This document shows positions 50,232 through 58,305 of a stretch of 64,000 nt of DNA, piece after piece. The position numbers and the translations under genes were made by a program. The first letter of the stretch is position 1, and each line of letters opens with the position of its first letter. The stretch spans positions 1,860,001 to 1,924,000 of the forward strand of contig NZ_AP025739.1 of assembly GCF_003574315.2 (NCBI RefSeq), written 5' to 3'. The notes beneath the pieces are model-generated. The model had not been told where the DNA came from. It saw nothing but the letters and a program-made list of their open reading frames with translations, and made no database searches. The DNA comes from Capsulimonas corticalis. GTDB taxonomy: Bacteria; Armatimonadota; Armatimonadia; Armatimonadales; Capsulimonadaceae.

Positions 50232-51255
50232 GCGTGGTTTTCCCGCCGTGCTTTTTGAGCAGCGCGATCATCTTGGTCCGATGGAAGAAGACCGCTTCGT
50301 CCAGAGGCGTCTGCCCCATATGGTTGGGCGCGTTGACTTTGGCGCCGTGGGCGATGAGAAACGCCGCCGTCGGGACGTCTTCCCAAAAGACCGTGTTATA
50401 CAGCGCGCTTTCCCCCATAAAGTCCTGAGCGTCGACGAGTTTTGGGTCTTTGTGCAGCAGGGCTTTGATCGCGGGAATATCGTGCGATTTGGCGGCTTCG
50501 ATCATCTTGTCGGCCAGAGGATTGGCCGGCGGATCCGATGGTTTCCCCGGAGACATGCTCTTCGACATCGCGTTCAGAATGACGGCGGGGTCGCCCAGAT
50601 CCAGCCGCCACTGCCCGTCTTCCTGCATGGCGGAGATGCTGACGACGCCCGGCAGCTTCAGCGTATTCCCTTTTTTCGGCGTGATCTTCACTTCCGTGGG
50701 GCTGACGACGGAGAACGTATACTTCGTGAAGTCCGTGGGAATGGCCTGGCTGAATTGGAAGCCGTCATCCTTACCCCCGTCCTTGCTCATCTTATCCAAG
50801 CGTGTTTCAAACTCCGTCAGCTTCGTGACGAACTCGCGCTCATGCCCCTTGAGCGTCTCGGGCAGGCCGGTGATCGGCTTGTCGGGCTTGGGATCGCCGA
50901 GATAGCGCGTGAGGAAATCGTTGAAGTCCTTTTGCAGGGTCGGATCCGAGGAGGGCTTGTCGGGAGTCGCTCCCATCTGCGAGAAGCCGATGCCAAACGC
51001 GATGGGAATGGTGAAGATAATCCCAAACACGCCGACCGAGCGGTCGGTCATGTGGTCGACGACTTCCGCCATCGACTTCGAGTGCGCGAAACTCAGCAGC
51101 GCGCTCTGAGCCCCCGCAAGGGCTGTCGCCGACTGGTCCGCCGTCATGGCGGGCGCGGCTGTCTGCGCCCAAACACCCTGGGGCGCGGTCAAAAGGGACG
51201 AACAGAGAACGACGCAGGCGGCTTTGGCGGCGAATCGCGCTCGTGTGAGGTGCAT
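50206..51255 (-). CDS. Secreted protein with C-terminal ankyrin repeats
   Basis: A 349-residue protein with a signal peptide (about 1-30, VWA-Q). Residues 40-245 form a domain shared with the neighbouring gene product at 51266: DRSVGVFGIIFTIPIAF, KITPKKGNTLKLPGV, AMQEDGQWRLDLGDP. The last 100 residues hold about three ankyrin repeats (IPAIKALLHKDPKLVDAQD, TAAFLIAHGAKVNAPNHMGQTPLDEAV). It ends in a Lys-rich tail. Ankyrins mediate protein binding, here outside the cytoplasm. The shared domain is not one I recognise. It forms a minus-strand pair with its paralog. Confidence 0.7.
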   Translation of the reverse strand: MHLTRARFAAKAACVVLCSSLLTAPQGVWAQTAAPAMTADQSATALAGAQSALLSFAHSKSMAEVVDHMTDRSVGVFGIIFTIPIAFGIGFSQMGATPDKPSSDPTLQKDFNDFLTRYLGDPKPDKPITGLPETLKGHEREFVTKLTEFETRLDKMSKDGGKDDGFQFSQAIPTDFTKYTFSVVSPTEVKITPKKGNTLKLPGVVSISAMQEDGQWRLDLGDPAVILNAMSKSMSPGKPSDPPANPLADKMIEAAKSHDIPAIKALLHKDPKLVDAQDFMGESALYNTVFWEDVPTAAFLIAHGAKVNAPNHMGQTPLDEAVFFHRTKMIALLKKHGGKTTPKKKSASN

Positions 51256-51265
51256 GGGTTTTCCT

Positions 51266-52039
51266 CTAATCGTTTTTGTGGGCGTTCTTCATTGCTTTGG
51301 CGAGAGCGGCGAAGATCTTATCGGAATCTCCAAGATCGATGCGCCACACGCCGTCTTCCTGGACGGCTTCAAACGTGTCCACCCCGGGAAGCTGAAGGGC
51401 TTTCGGGTCCTGCGGAGTGATCTTCACGCGTGTCGGCCCGATCGTATTGAACTTGAAGAAGTCCAATCTGCTCGGCAGCGGCTCCTGCAGTTGAAACGAG
51501 GTTTCAGTATCGGGGGCGCCGGGCGATTTCCCGTTGAGACGGTCGGCGAATGGGGAGAGCCCCAGCAGAAACTCATGTCCATGGCCTTGGACCTTCGGCG
51601 GAATTGCGGTCAGATTATTGACTGTGGAGGCGTCCATTCCGTAGCGCCGTAAGTAAGCGTCGAAGTCTTTTTTGAGCGCGGGAATGATGACCGGATTGGG
51701 GGCCTGGTCGGGAGCCATCTCGATAATAAAGCTCATCGGGAGGACGGTGATTACGCCGATCAGGGCCGCGGACCGGTCCGTCAGCGTATTCTTCAGCGCG
51801 GGCAGGCTGGTCGCCTTGGCGAAGGCCAGGACGGCGTGCTGAGCGCCGGCGATCTTGGGGTCCGAGGAAAACATAGGCGGGGCGGGGGCGGGCGTCGTTG
51901 CCGGAGCCGCTGTCGCTGCGGGGGCGGGCGTCGCGGCCGGCGCGTCGCCGGCCGCGCAGACACGCTGCGGGCTGGTGAGAAGGGCTCCGGCGAGCAGCGC
52001 CGCGCATCCGATCGCGCCGGCGAAACGTGTGGGAGTCAT
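51266..52039 (-). CDS. Secreted paralog lacking ankyrin repeats
   Basis: A 257-residue protein with signal peptide and an Ala/Pro/Thr-rich linker (about 30-57). The remaining domain matches the gene product at 50206-51255 along its length: DRSAALIGVITVLPMSF, KITPQDPKALQLPGVDTFEAVQEDGVWRIDLGD. It stops where that protein continues into ankyrins. It is upstream in the same orientation, 10 bases before its paralog, so the pair arose by tandem duplication with gain or loss of the ankyrin tail. Function unknown; probably periplasmic or surface-located. Confidence 0.65.
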   Translation of the reverse strand: MTPTRFAGAIGCAALLAGALLTSPQRVCAAGDAPAATPAPAATAAPATTPAPAPPMFSSDPKIAGAQHAVLAFAKATSLPALKNTLTDRSAALIGVITVLPMSFIIEMAPDQAPNPVIIPALKKDFDAYLRRYGMDASTVNNLTAIPPKVQGHGHEFLLGLSPFADRLNGKSPGAPDTETSFQLQEPLPSRLDFFKFNTIGPTRVKITPQDPKALQLPGVDTFEAVQEDGVWRIDLGDSDKIFAALAKAMKNAHKND

Positions 52040-52116
52040 GAGTGAACCCTTTCGCTTGTAAGAATTAATTCACTGTACCCGGTAACCCCCCATGCTTACC
52101 ATCTTAATATTTCGCG

Positions 52117-52770
52117 TCAGCCCTTGCCGCTGCGACCGCCGTGGCTGACCAGCACCGCCAGCACATCGTCCTTGCCCAGCGCGCGCGCTTTGTCCAGGGG
52201 CGTGGCGCCGGTGTTGTCCTTGGCGTTGACATTCGCGCCCAGGCGCAGCAGGAGCGATGTCATGGCCGGCTTGCCCTGAGTCACGGTCAAAAAGATCGGG
52301 GTCTGCCCAATGGCGTCGCGCGCGTTGAGCGCCGCCCGGTTTTTGTGGGCGATGGCGCGGATCTTCGCCACATCGTTTTGACCGATCGCGTAGTCCAGCG
52401 CGCCGGCGCTGGGCGCGAGTTTTCCGTGAGCGCGCGCGTGCGCTTTCGCGATCGCCGACTGTGGGTTGGTCTCCTGGGCGACTTTGTTCTTGATCAAGCC
52501 GCCGAATGTTAAGCCCAGCGCGAGCGCGGCGACGATCGCCACGACGGAAAGCGCCAGGATAACCGTGCCGACGATGCCGCAGATCCGGCCGATCATCGTG
52601 TTCTGCCGCTGCTGGAAATCGCCGTTTCCTCGGTCGATCGTTTGGATTCCGTTGTTCCCCATGATCCAGGCGACGGGGCCGAGGATGGGCAGGCCGACAA
52701 TGCTCAGAATCCCGAGGATCAAAATCATCGTCCCCTTGACGGGAGTAGGGCTATAAGACGTAGGCTGCAT
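52117..52770 (-). CDS. Membrane protein with DUF4190-like helices and ankyrin repeats
   Basis: A 217-residue protein. Two membrane helices with an intervening GNNGIQTIDRGNGDFQQRQNT-type loop (MILILGILSIVGLPILGPVAWIMG, then GIVGTVILALSVVAIVAALALG) resemble DUF4190 proteins. The C-terminal half has two to three ankyrin repeats (VAKIRAIAHKNRAALNARDAIGQTPIFLTV, MTSLLLRLGANVNAKDNTGATPLDKA). It lies upstream of the two secreted paralogs in the same orientation, and like one of them ends in ankyrins, so the three may act together at the envelope. Confidence 0.7.
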   Translation of the reverse strand: MQPTSYSPTPVKGTMILILGILSIVGLPILGPVAWIMGNNGIQTIDRGNGDFQQRQNTMIGRICGIVGTVILALSVVAIVAALALGLTFGGLIKNKVAQETNPQSAIAKAHARAHGKLAPSAGALDYAIGQNDVAKIRAIAHKNRAALNARDAIGQTPIFLTVTQGKPAMTSLLLRLGANVNAKDNTGATPLDKARALGKDDVLAVLVSHGGRSGKG

Positions 52771-52808
52771 CGTTCATTCTCCCTGACGGATCGCTTCCAT
52801 TCAGTTTA

Positions 52809-53564
52809 TCACGGATTTTCGGGATTTGAATGGCCGCTTGCAGCAAGTGAAAATCGATCCAGAACGCGCTGCGCCGTTCCGCTCGCAATCATCCACTCCA
52901 CCGTTTCGCCCGGATCGCCGCGCTCCACATCGATATTCGAATCGAAGGGCATGCATCCCAGCACCGGCAGACCGGTCAATTGTTCGATCGCGGCGGGGCT
53001 GGTCCGCTCGGCCAGGCCCGGCTCCGCCGGCATGCCGGCGATCACGATCCCCAGCACGGTCAGACCGACCGCCTGCGCGTAGTGCGCCGTCAGCGCCGTA
53101 TGGTTGATTGTCCCCAGCGCCGGCCGTGCGACAATCAGCAGCGGCAGATCCATCGCGCGCGCCAGATCCGCCATTCCGTAATCCTTCTGAATTGGAACCG
53201 TGATTCCTCCTGCGCCTTCAATCAAAACGCCTGCATGCCGCGTTCGCAATTTTCGATAGCTCGCCAAAACTCGATCCAGATCGACCGCCGTCCCCGCAAG
53301 CTCCGCCGCCACCGACGGCGCCAGCGGCGCCTCCAGCCGCACCGGGCAGATCAAATCCATCGGGTCGCCCGTGCTGCTGACCGCCGCCAGGTACTCCGCG
53401 TCGCCCGGCTCCCAACCCTCGGAGGTCCGCGCCACCCCCGTCTGGATCGGTTTCATCACGCCGATATCGCGCCCCAGATCCCGCAAGGCGCGCGCGAGCG
53501 CCGCCGTCACGATGGTTTTGCCGACGCCGGTGTCGGTCCCGGTGATGAAAATGCTGGGGGTCAT
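52809..53564 (-). CDS. bioD: Dethiobiotin synthetase
   Basis: A 251-residue ATPase that carboxylates 7,8-diaminopelargonic acid and closes the ureido ring to make dethiobiotin. The P-loop ITGTDTGVGKT starts at residue 7. Other family markers are MKPIQTG, EGAGGITVP and the ARPALGTINHT segment. It is the last of three biotin genes on the minus strand, separated from bioF by a palindromic repeat element. bioB is not in the window. Confidence 0.93.
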   Translation of the reverse strand: MTPSIFITGTDTGVGKTIVTAALARALRDLGRDIGVMKPIQTGVARTSEGWEPGDAEYLAAVSSTGDPMDLICPVRLEAPLAPSVAAELAGTAVDLDRVLASYRKLRTRHAGVLIEGAGGITVPIQKDYGMADLARAMDLPLLIVARPALGTINHTALTAHYAQAVGLTVLGIVIAGMPAEPGLAERTSPAAIEQLTGLPVLGCMPFDSNIDVERGDPGETVEWMIASGTAQRVLDRFSLAASGHSNPENP

Positions 53565-53601
53565 GGGGTGCGCCCCGATTTATATTGGCGAAGCGGTGCG
53601 C

Positions 53602-53756
53602 AGGCCCTCACCCGGCGCTCCGCGCCACCTTCTCCCAAAATTGGGAGAAGGTTATGAGTAAGATATTGGATCAAAGATCCAAAAGAACTCAAAACAAAAT
53701 TCCCTCTGACCCCCCCTCTCCCAATTTTGGGAGAGGGGGCCGGGGGGTGAGGGCCT
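53602..53756. repeat. Class B palindromic intergenic element (between bioF and bioD)
   Basis: A 155-base element whose ends are inverted copies (AGGCCCTCACCC at the left, GGGTGAGGGCCT at the right). Each end carries a strong hairpin with the core CTCCCAAAATTGGGAG or its complement. It resembles the widely seen bacterial intergenic repeats that start GGCCCTCACCC. It begins eight bases after the bioF stop on the transcript, so it separates bioF from bioD. Confidence 0.75.
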
Positions 53757-53763
53757 TTCCAAA

Positions 53764-54969
53764 TCATCCCATCGCCTCCGCGATCGCGTCTGCCGCGCGT
53801 TCGAGATCTTCGACGGTGTGTGTCGCCATGACGCTGACGCGTAGGCGGGCGGCGCCTTCGGGGACGGTGGGCGGACGGATGGCGGGCGCCCAGACGCCGG
53901 CGTTTTCCAGGGATTCCGAGACGGCCAGGGCGCGCTGGGAGGAGCCGATGAGGACGGGGATGATCGGGGTGACGCTGTCGGCGGTGACGACGCCGCGCTG
54001 GGAAAGCAGAGCGCGCAGGTGGCCGGAGTTGAGGCTGAGCTGTTCGCGGCGCTCCGGCTCGGCGCGCAGCAGCCGCAGGGCGGCGCGGGCGGCGGCGACC
54101 GGGGCGGGGCTCGGGGCGGTGGTGAAGATAAAGGAGCGCGCGCTGTTGCGCAGATAGTCGATCAGCACCCGGCTTCCGGCGATATAGCCGCCTTCGGACC
54201 CGAGCGCCTTGCTGAGCGTTCCCATCTGGATCGTGTTGCCGGGCTGCATCCCGAAGTACTCCAGCGATCCGCCGCCGGAGCCGCCCAGCACGCCCGCGCC
54301 ATGCGCGTCGTCGACATAAAGCCAGGCGCCGTGCTCGGCGGCGATGGTTTGCAGCTCGGGCAGGGGCGCAAGGTCGCCATCCATGCTGAAGACGCCGTCG
54401 GTGACGATCAGGCAGCGGCGAAATCGGTCGCGGTCGTGCAGCAGCTCGCGGACATGATCGGCGTCGTTGTGGTCGTAGATGCGAAATTCCGCGCGGCTCA
54501 GTCGAACGCCATCGATGAGGCTGGCGTGGTTGAGCTTATCGCTCAGGATCAGGTCGCCGGGGCCGGCGAGCGCGGGGATCGTCCCGACATTTGCGGCGTA
54601 CCCGCTGCCGAACAGCAGCGCCGCCTCGGTGTGCTTGAAGTCGGCGAGGTCCCTCTCCAGCGCCTCGTGCAGATCGAGGTTGCCGCTGGTCAGGCGCGAT
54701 CCGGAGGCGCCGGTCCCCCAGGTTTCCGTCGCCTCCCGGGCGGCTTCGCGGACAAGGGGATGCGTCGCCAGGCCGAGATAGTTATTGGAGCCGAGCACCA
54801 GAACCCGGCGGCTGTCCACGACGGCCCACGGCCCGGGCGGGCTTTCGGTCCGCCGCAGGCGGCGGTGCAAGTGCGCGCCCTTCAGCCGGTCCAGGTCGGC
54901 GGATAGTTCGGTGTTCAGGTTCAAGGTGTGTCTTACTTTACGTTCAGGCGTCCTGGGTTTCCCAGGCAA
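53764..54969 (-). CDS. bioF: 8-amino-7-oxononanoate synthase
   Basis: A PLP-dependent alpha-oxoamine synthase that joins pimeloyl-ACP/CoA with alanine. Markers are LGSNNYLGLATHP, GTGASGSRLTSGN, FGSGYAANVGTI, DDAHGAGVLG and the PLP lysine in GTLSKALGSEGG. The annotated start is a TTG at 54969 with GGGAAG upstream, overlapping the bioA end by 26 bases, a sign of translational coupling. A start nearer NLNTELSADLDRLKG is also possible since the family usually begins there. Length of 401 residues is typical. Confidence 0.93.
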   Translation of the reverse strand: MPGKPRTPERKVRHTLNLNTELSADLDRLKGAHLHRRLRRTESPPGPWAVVDSRRVLVLGSNNYLGLATHPLVREAAREATETWGTGASGSRLTSGNLDLHEALERDLADFKHTEAALLFGSGYAANVGTIPALAGPGDLILSDKLNHASLIDGVRLSRAEFRIYDHNDADHVRELLHDRDRFRRCLIVTDGVFSMDGDLAPLPELQTIAAEHGAWLYVDDAHGAGVLGGSGGGSLEYFGMQPGNTIQMGTLSKALGSEGGYIAGSRVLIDYLRNSARSFIFTTAPSPAPVAAARAALRLLRAEPERREQLSLNSGHLRALLSQRGVVTADSVTPIIPVLIGSSQRALAVSESLENAGVWAPAIRPPTVPEGAARLRVSVMATHTVEDLERAADAIAEAMG

Positions 54970-56266
54970 TCGCTTCCCGGAGAATCCCCAGCATCTCGGT
55001 CAGCTCCCCAGGCGAGCTCGCCAGCGGCGGGACAAAGGTGATCACATGCCCGAGCGGCCGGGTGATCAAGCCCATCGCCAGGGCGCGGCGGCAGATACGA
55101 ACGCCAATGGCGTCCTCGAACGGGTACAGTTCGTGACGAGATTTATCGCGGACGATCTCGATCCCCGCCATCAGCCCGCACTGCCGAATCCCGCCGACAT
55201 GCGGCAGGGATTCGATCTCGGAAAGGATCTGGCGGATAAGCGTTATCTTCGGCGCGAGCCCATCGATTACCTGCTCCTGCTCGAAGATATCCAGACTGGC
55301 GAGGGCGGCGGCGCAGGCCAGCGGGTTGCCCGTGTAGGAATGGCCGTGCGTGAAGCTTTTCCACTCCTTGTAGTCGCCGAGAAACGCGTCGTAGATCTTG
55401 TCCGTCGCCAGCGTCGCCGCCAGCGGCAGGTAGCCGCCGGTCAGCCCTTTGCCCAGGCACAGAAAATCGGGCGAAACGCCTGCCAAATCGCAGGCGAACA
55501 TCGCGCCGGTGCGTCCAAAGCCCGTCGCCACTTCGTCGGCGATCAGCAGCACGTCATACCGATCGCACAGTTCTCGGACGGCTTTGAGATATCCTGCCGG
55601 CGCCGTCAGAATCCCGCCCGCCATCTGTACGAGCGGCTCCAGAATCACGGCGCAGACCTCATCATTATGCGCCGCCAGCGCCGCTTCCATTTGCTGGACG
55701 GCCGCCTCCAAACTCGCGGCGCGCGCGGGTGAGGGAACGAAATCGACCTCGAACAGCAAGTCGCGAAAGATCCCATGGAAGAGGCCGACGCCGCCGACGC
55801 TCACCGCGCCGATGGTGTCCCCATGGTAGCCTTCCGAGAGAGCGATAAACCGCCGGCGATCCTGCCCCTGATGCCGCCAGTACTGGAACGCCATCTTCAG
55901 CGCGACCTCATTGGCGGTGGACCCATTGTCCGAGTAAAACACGCGCGTCAGCCCCGGCGGCGCCAGCGCCGCCAGCCGCGCCGCCAGCCGCGCGCCCGGC
56001 TCATGGGTCAAGCCCAGCATCGTCGAATGCGCGACCTTGCCGATCTGCGCGATCACGGCGGCGTCGATCTCCGGCCGCCGGTGTCCGTGGACATTGAGCC
56101 ACATCGACGAGTTGGCGTCATAATACTCGCGCCCCTCCATGTCGCGCAATTTGACGCCCTGGCCGCTTTCAATGAAGATGGGGCTGGACACTTCCCAATC
56201 GCGCATTTGGGTGAAGGGGTGCCAGAGGTGAGCTTTTTCAAGCTGGGTGAGTTCGGTGTTGGTCAT
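54944..56266 (-). CDS. bioA: Adenosylmethionine-8-amino-7-oxononanoate aminotransferase
   Basis: A 440-residue class III PLP aminotransferase that converts 8-amino-7-oxononanoate to 7,8-diaminopelargonate. The start LEKAHLWHPFTQMRDW is the BioA-specific N-terminus. Further markers are YSDNGSTANEVALKMAFQYW, YHGDTIGAVSVGG, DEVATGFGRTG and the PLP lysine in CLGKGLTGGYLPLAATL. It is the first of bioA-bioF-bioD and overlaps bioF. The upstream region contains a short palindromic repeat (56312-56403). Confidence 0.94.
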   Translation of the reverse strand: MTNTELTQLEKAHLWHPFTQMRDWEVSSPIFIESGQGVKLRDMEGREYYDANSSMWLNVHGHRRPEIDAAVIAQIGKVAHSTMLGLTHEPGARLAARLAALAPPGLTRVFYSDNGSTANEVALKMAFQYWRHQGQDRRRFIALSEGYHGDTIGAVSVGGVGLFHGIFRDLLFEVDFVPSPARAASLEAAVQQMEAALAAHNDEVCAVILEPLVQMAGGILTAPAGYLKAVRELCDRYDVLLIADEVATGFGRTGAMFACDLAGVSPDFLCLGKGLTGGYLPLAATLATDKIYDAFLGDYKEWKSFTHGHSYTGNPLACAAALASLDIFEQEQVIDGLAPKITLIRQILSEIESLPHVGGIRQCGLMAGIEIVRDKSRHELYPFEDAIGVRICRRALAMGLITRPLGHVITFVPPLASSPGELTEMLGILREAIAWETQDA

Positions 56267-56311
56267 CGTGCTTTTGTGTTTGATTGTGATTCGTCTGTGA
56301 ACGGTGATGTA

Positions 56312-56403
56312 CGCCGAAGAGGCGCGGTTTCAACCGCCGGCCTCTCTTGTTCGCGTTACGCTATTAATTTCGCAAAATGCATTGATCGCCGGCCTCTTCG
56401 GCG
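56312..56403. repeat. Class C-like palindromic element upstream of bioA
   Basis: CGCCGAAGAGGC (56312-56323) and GCCTCTTCGGCG (56392-56403) are inverted copies bounding 68 bases. The inner part GCGCGGTTTCAACCGCCGGCC matches the terminal repeat of the element at 58098-58285. It lies between bioA and the divergent methylase gene. Confidence 0.6.
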
Positions 56404-56485
56404 CGGATTGCGCCATGAATTTCGCAATCCGTATTTGGTAAGTGGGTAATCCACTCCACAACACCCATCAGGTATCCTAACAGCA

Positions 56486-57583
56486 GTGCAAACCATTTCC
56501 CCATCTTCCACAAAACCCGCCGCGCTCGACTTCTTCGCCGGCGGCGGCCTCGCGTCCGAAGGGCTGAAATCTCAGTTCGATGTCGTTTGGGCCAATGACT
56601 TTGCGCCCAAAAAGGCGCTGGTCTATCAGGCGAACCATCCCGGGCATCTGCATGTCGGGCCGATCCAGGAGGTTCGCGGCGGCGATCTGCCGGCGGCGGC
56701 GCTCGCGTGGGCGAGTTTTCCGTGCCAGGATCTCTCGCTCGCCGGGCGGATGCTTGGCATGCACTCCGGGACGCGCAGCGGGCTGGTGTGGGAGTGGCTG
56801 CGTATCCTGGGCGAGCTGCGGGAGCGTCCGCCGGTGGTGGTCGCGGAAAACGTCTCCGGGCTGCTGTCCTCCGAGGGCGGCGCGCATTTTCGAATGCTGC
56901 ACGCGGCTTTGAGCGATCTGGGATATCGGGTCGGCGCGCTGGCGCTGGACGCCGCGCGCTGGCTGCCGCAGTCCCGCCCGCGCGTTTTTGTCGTCGGCGC
57001 CCGCCGCGACTTGGACACCAAGGCTTTGGAAGCCCTGGACGCATCCTGGGCCCACTCCGAGGCGGTGCGGCGCGTGTCGGACACGGACGGCTGGGTCTGG
57101 TGGGACTTGCCCGAACCGCCCCAGCGCACGGTGCGCCTGTCCAGCCTCATCGATCGTGACGCGCCGGTCCACGCCGATGCCCGGGCGGCCCATGCGTTGA
57201 GCCTGCTTTCGGACCGCCACCGGCGAAAGCTGTCGGCGCTGGCGAATGGCGATATTGTACCCGGCTACCGCCGTGTCCGCGATGGCCGGCAGGTATTGGA
57301 GCTGCGCTTTGACGGCGTGGCGGGATGCCTGCGCACGCCGAGCGGCGGCAGCAGCCGGCAGGTGATCGTGATCCGCCGGGGCGATGAGTTTCAGACGCGT
57401 CTGCTCACCGTGCGTGAGGCCGCGCGCCTGATGGGCGCGCCGGAGACCTATCAGATTCCGGGATCGTACAATGATGGGTATAAGGCCATGGGCGACGCCG
57501 TCGCGGTTCCGGTCGTGGAGCATCTCGCGCGGCATCTGCTCGCGTCGCTCGCACGGATCGCGAACGTGGTGACCCCGAGGTAA
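56486..57583 (+). CDS. DNA (cytosine-5) methyltransferase
   Basis: A 365-residue C5-methylase. Motif I DFFAGGGLASEGL (15-27), motif IV FPCQDLSLAG with the catalytic Cys80, motif VI ENVSG (121-125), motif VIII QSRPRVF and motifs IX/X RLMGAPETYQIPG and GDAVAVPV appear in the usual order. The target-recognition region (about 185-290) cannot be read for specificity. Next to a vsr gene it forms the Dcm-Vsr pair, in which Vsr repairs T:G mismatches left by deamination of methylcytosine. It starts at GTG 56486, with a TATCCT seven bases upstream and no ribosome site, so leaderless translation is possible. No restriction nuclease is adjacent. Confidence 0.9.
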   Translation: MQTISPSSTKPAALDFFAGGGLASEGLKSQFDVVWANDFAPKKALVYQANHPGHLHVGPIQEVRGGDLPAAALAWASFPCQDLSLAGRMLGMHSGTRSGLVWEWLRILGELRERPPVVVAENVSGLLSSEGGAHFRMLHAALSDLGYRVGALALDAARWLPQSRPRVFVVGARRDLDTKALEALDASWAHSEAVRRVSDTDGWVWWDLPEPPQRTVRLSSLIDRDAPVHADARAAHALSLLSDRHRRKLSALANGDIVPGYRRVRDGRQVLELRFDGVAGCLRTPSGGSSRQVIVIRRGDEFQTRLLTVREAARLMGAPETYQIPGSYNDGYKAMGDAVAVPVVEHLARHLLASLARIANVVTPR

Positions 57584-57609
57584 ACAACGCCGCGCCTTTG
57601 AGGTAAACC

Positions 57610-58029
57610 ATGACGGACACGATCTCTCCCGAAGAGCGCAGCGCGGTGATGCGGCAGGTCAAGTCCAAGAACACCAAGCCTGAGATGCAGATCCGCTCGC
57701 GGCTGCACCGGCGCGGCTATCGCTTTCGCCTGCACCGCCGCGACCTGCCCGGCGTCCCCGACCTCGTCTTTCCCAGTCGCAAAACCGTCGTCTTCATCCA
57801 CGGCTGCTTCTGGCACGGCCACCCCTGCAAGCGCGGCCAGCGCCCGCCGGCGACCAACGCCGAGTACTGGCGCGCCAAGATCGCCCGCAACGAAGCGCGC
57901 GACACGGTCAACCTGCAAAAGCTCGCGGAGCTGGGGTGGAAGGCGATTGTGATCTGGGAGTGCGAGATGAAGCTGATCGACGCCGCAATCGACCGGCTGG
58001 CGGCGGAGCTGGATGGGAATAAAGCCTAA
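57610..58029 (+). CDS. vsr: Very short patch repair endonuclease
   Basis: A 139-residue Vsr nuclease that nicks beside T:G mismatches at methylated sites. Markers are RSAVMRQVKSKNTKPEM, LHRRGYRFRLHRRDLPGVPDLVF with the catalytic Asp, FIHGCFWHGHPCKRG (zinc-binding His/Cys), TNAEYWRAKI and the final VIWECEM. It starts 26 bases after the methylase stop in the same orientation and should be co-transcribed with it. Confidence 0.94.
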   Translation: MTDTISPEERSAVMRQVKSKNTKPEMQIRSRLHRRGYRFRLHRRDLPGVPDLVFPSRKTVVFIHGCFWHGHPCKRGQRPPATNAEYWRAKIARNEARDTVNLQKLAELGWKAIVIWECEMKLIDAAIDRLAAELDGNKA

Positions 58030-58097
58030 CCCCGTCAATCTCCCATGAGGCGCCAGCGGTTAATGCATTTGGTCGATTTAGTAACGCAATCGCCTAC

Positions 58098-58285
58098 GTC
58101 AGAAGGCCGGCGGTTGAAACCGCGCCTCCGAGAGCGCGGAAGTCCGCCTGCGCGGACTGCATGATCCATGACGGCGCCGACGAACATGGTCGCGTGATAA
58201 GGCGGTATCGTCTACAAATATGTAACCCACGCAGGTGGGTTTCTGCGCTCTGGCAGGCGCGGTTTCCAACCGCCGGCCTTCTGAC
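58098..58285. repeat. Class C palindromic intergenic element
   Basis: A 188-base element with 30/31-base terminal inverted repeats, GTCAGAAGGCCGGCGGTT through CGCGCCT at the left (58098-58127) and the inverted copy at 58255-58285 with one extra base. The interior has a hairpin core AGTCCGCCTGCGCGGACT and a second small hairpin (ACCCACGCAGGTGGGT). It sits between the convergent vsr and bpX6-like genes. Confidence 0.8.
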
Positions 58286-58305
58286 GCAGACAATTGCACT
58301 GCCAT

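Noticed and set aside
58200-58260. Possible tRNA-like fold in the class C element
   Set aside because: The ACCCACGCAGGTGGGT hairpin is the only stem. There is no acceptor stem, T-loop or CCA-compatible end.
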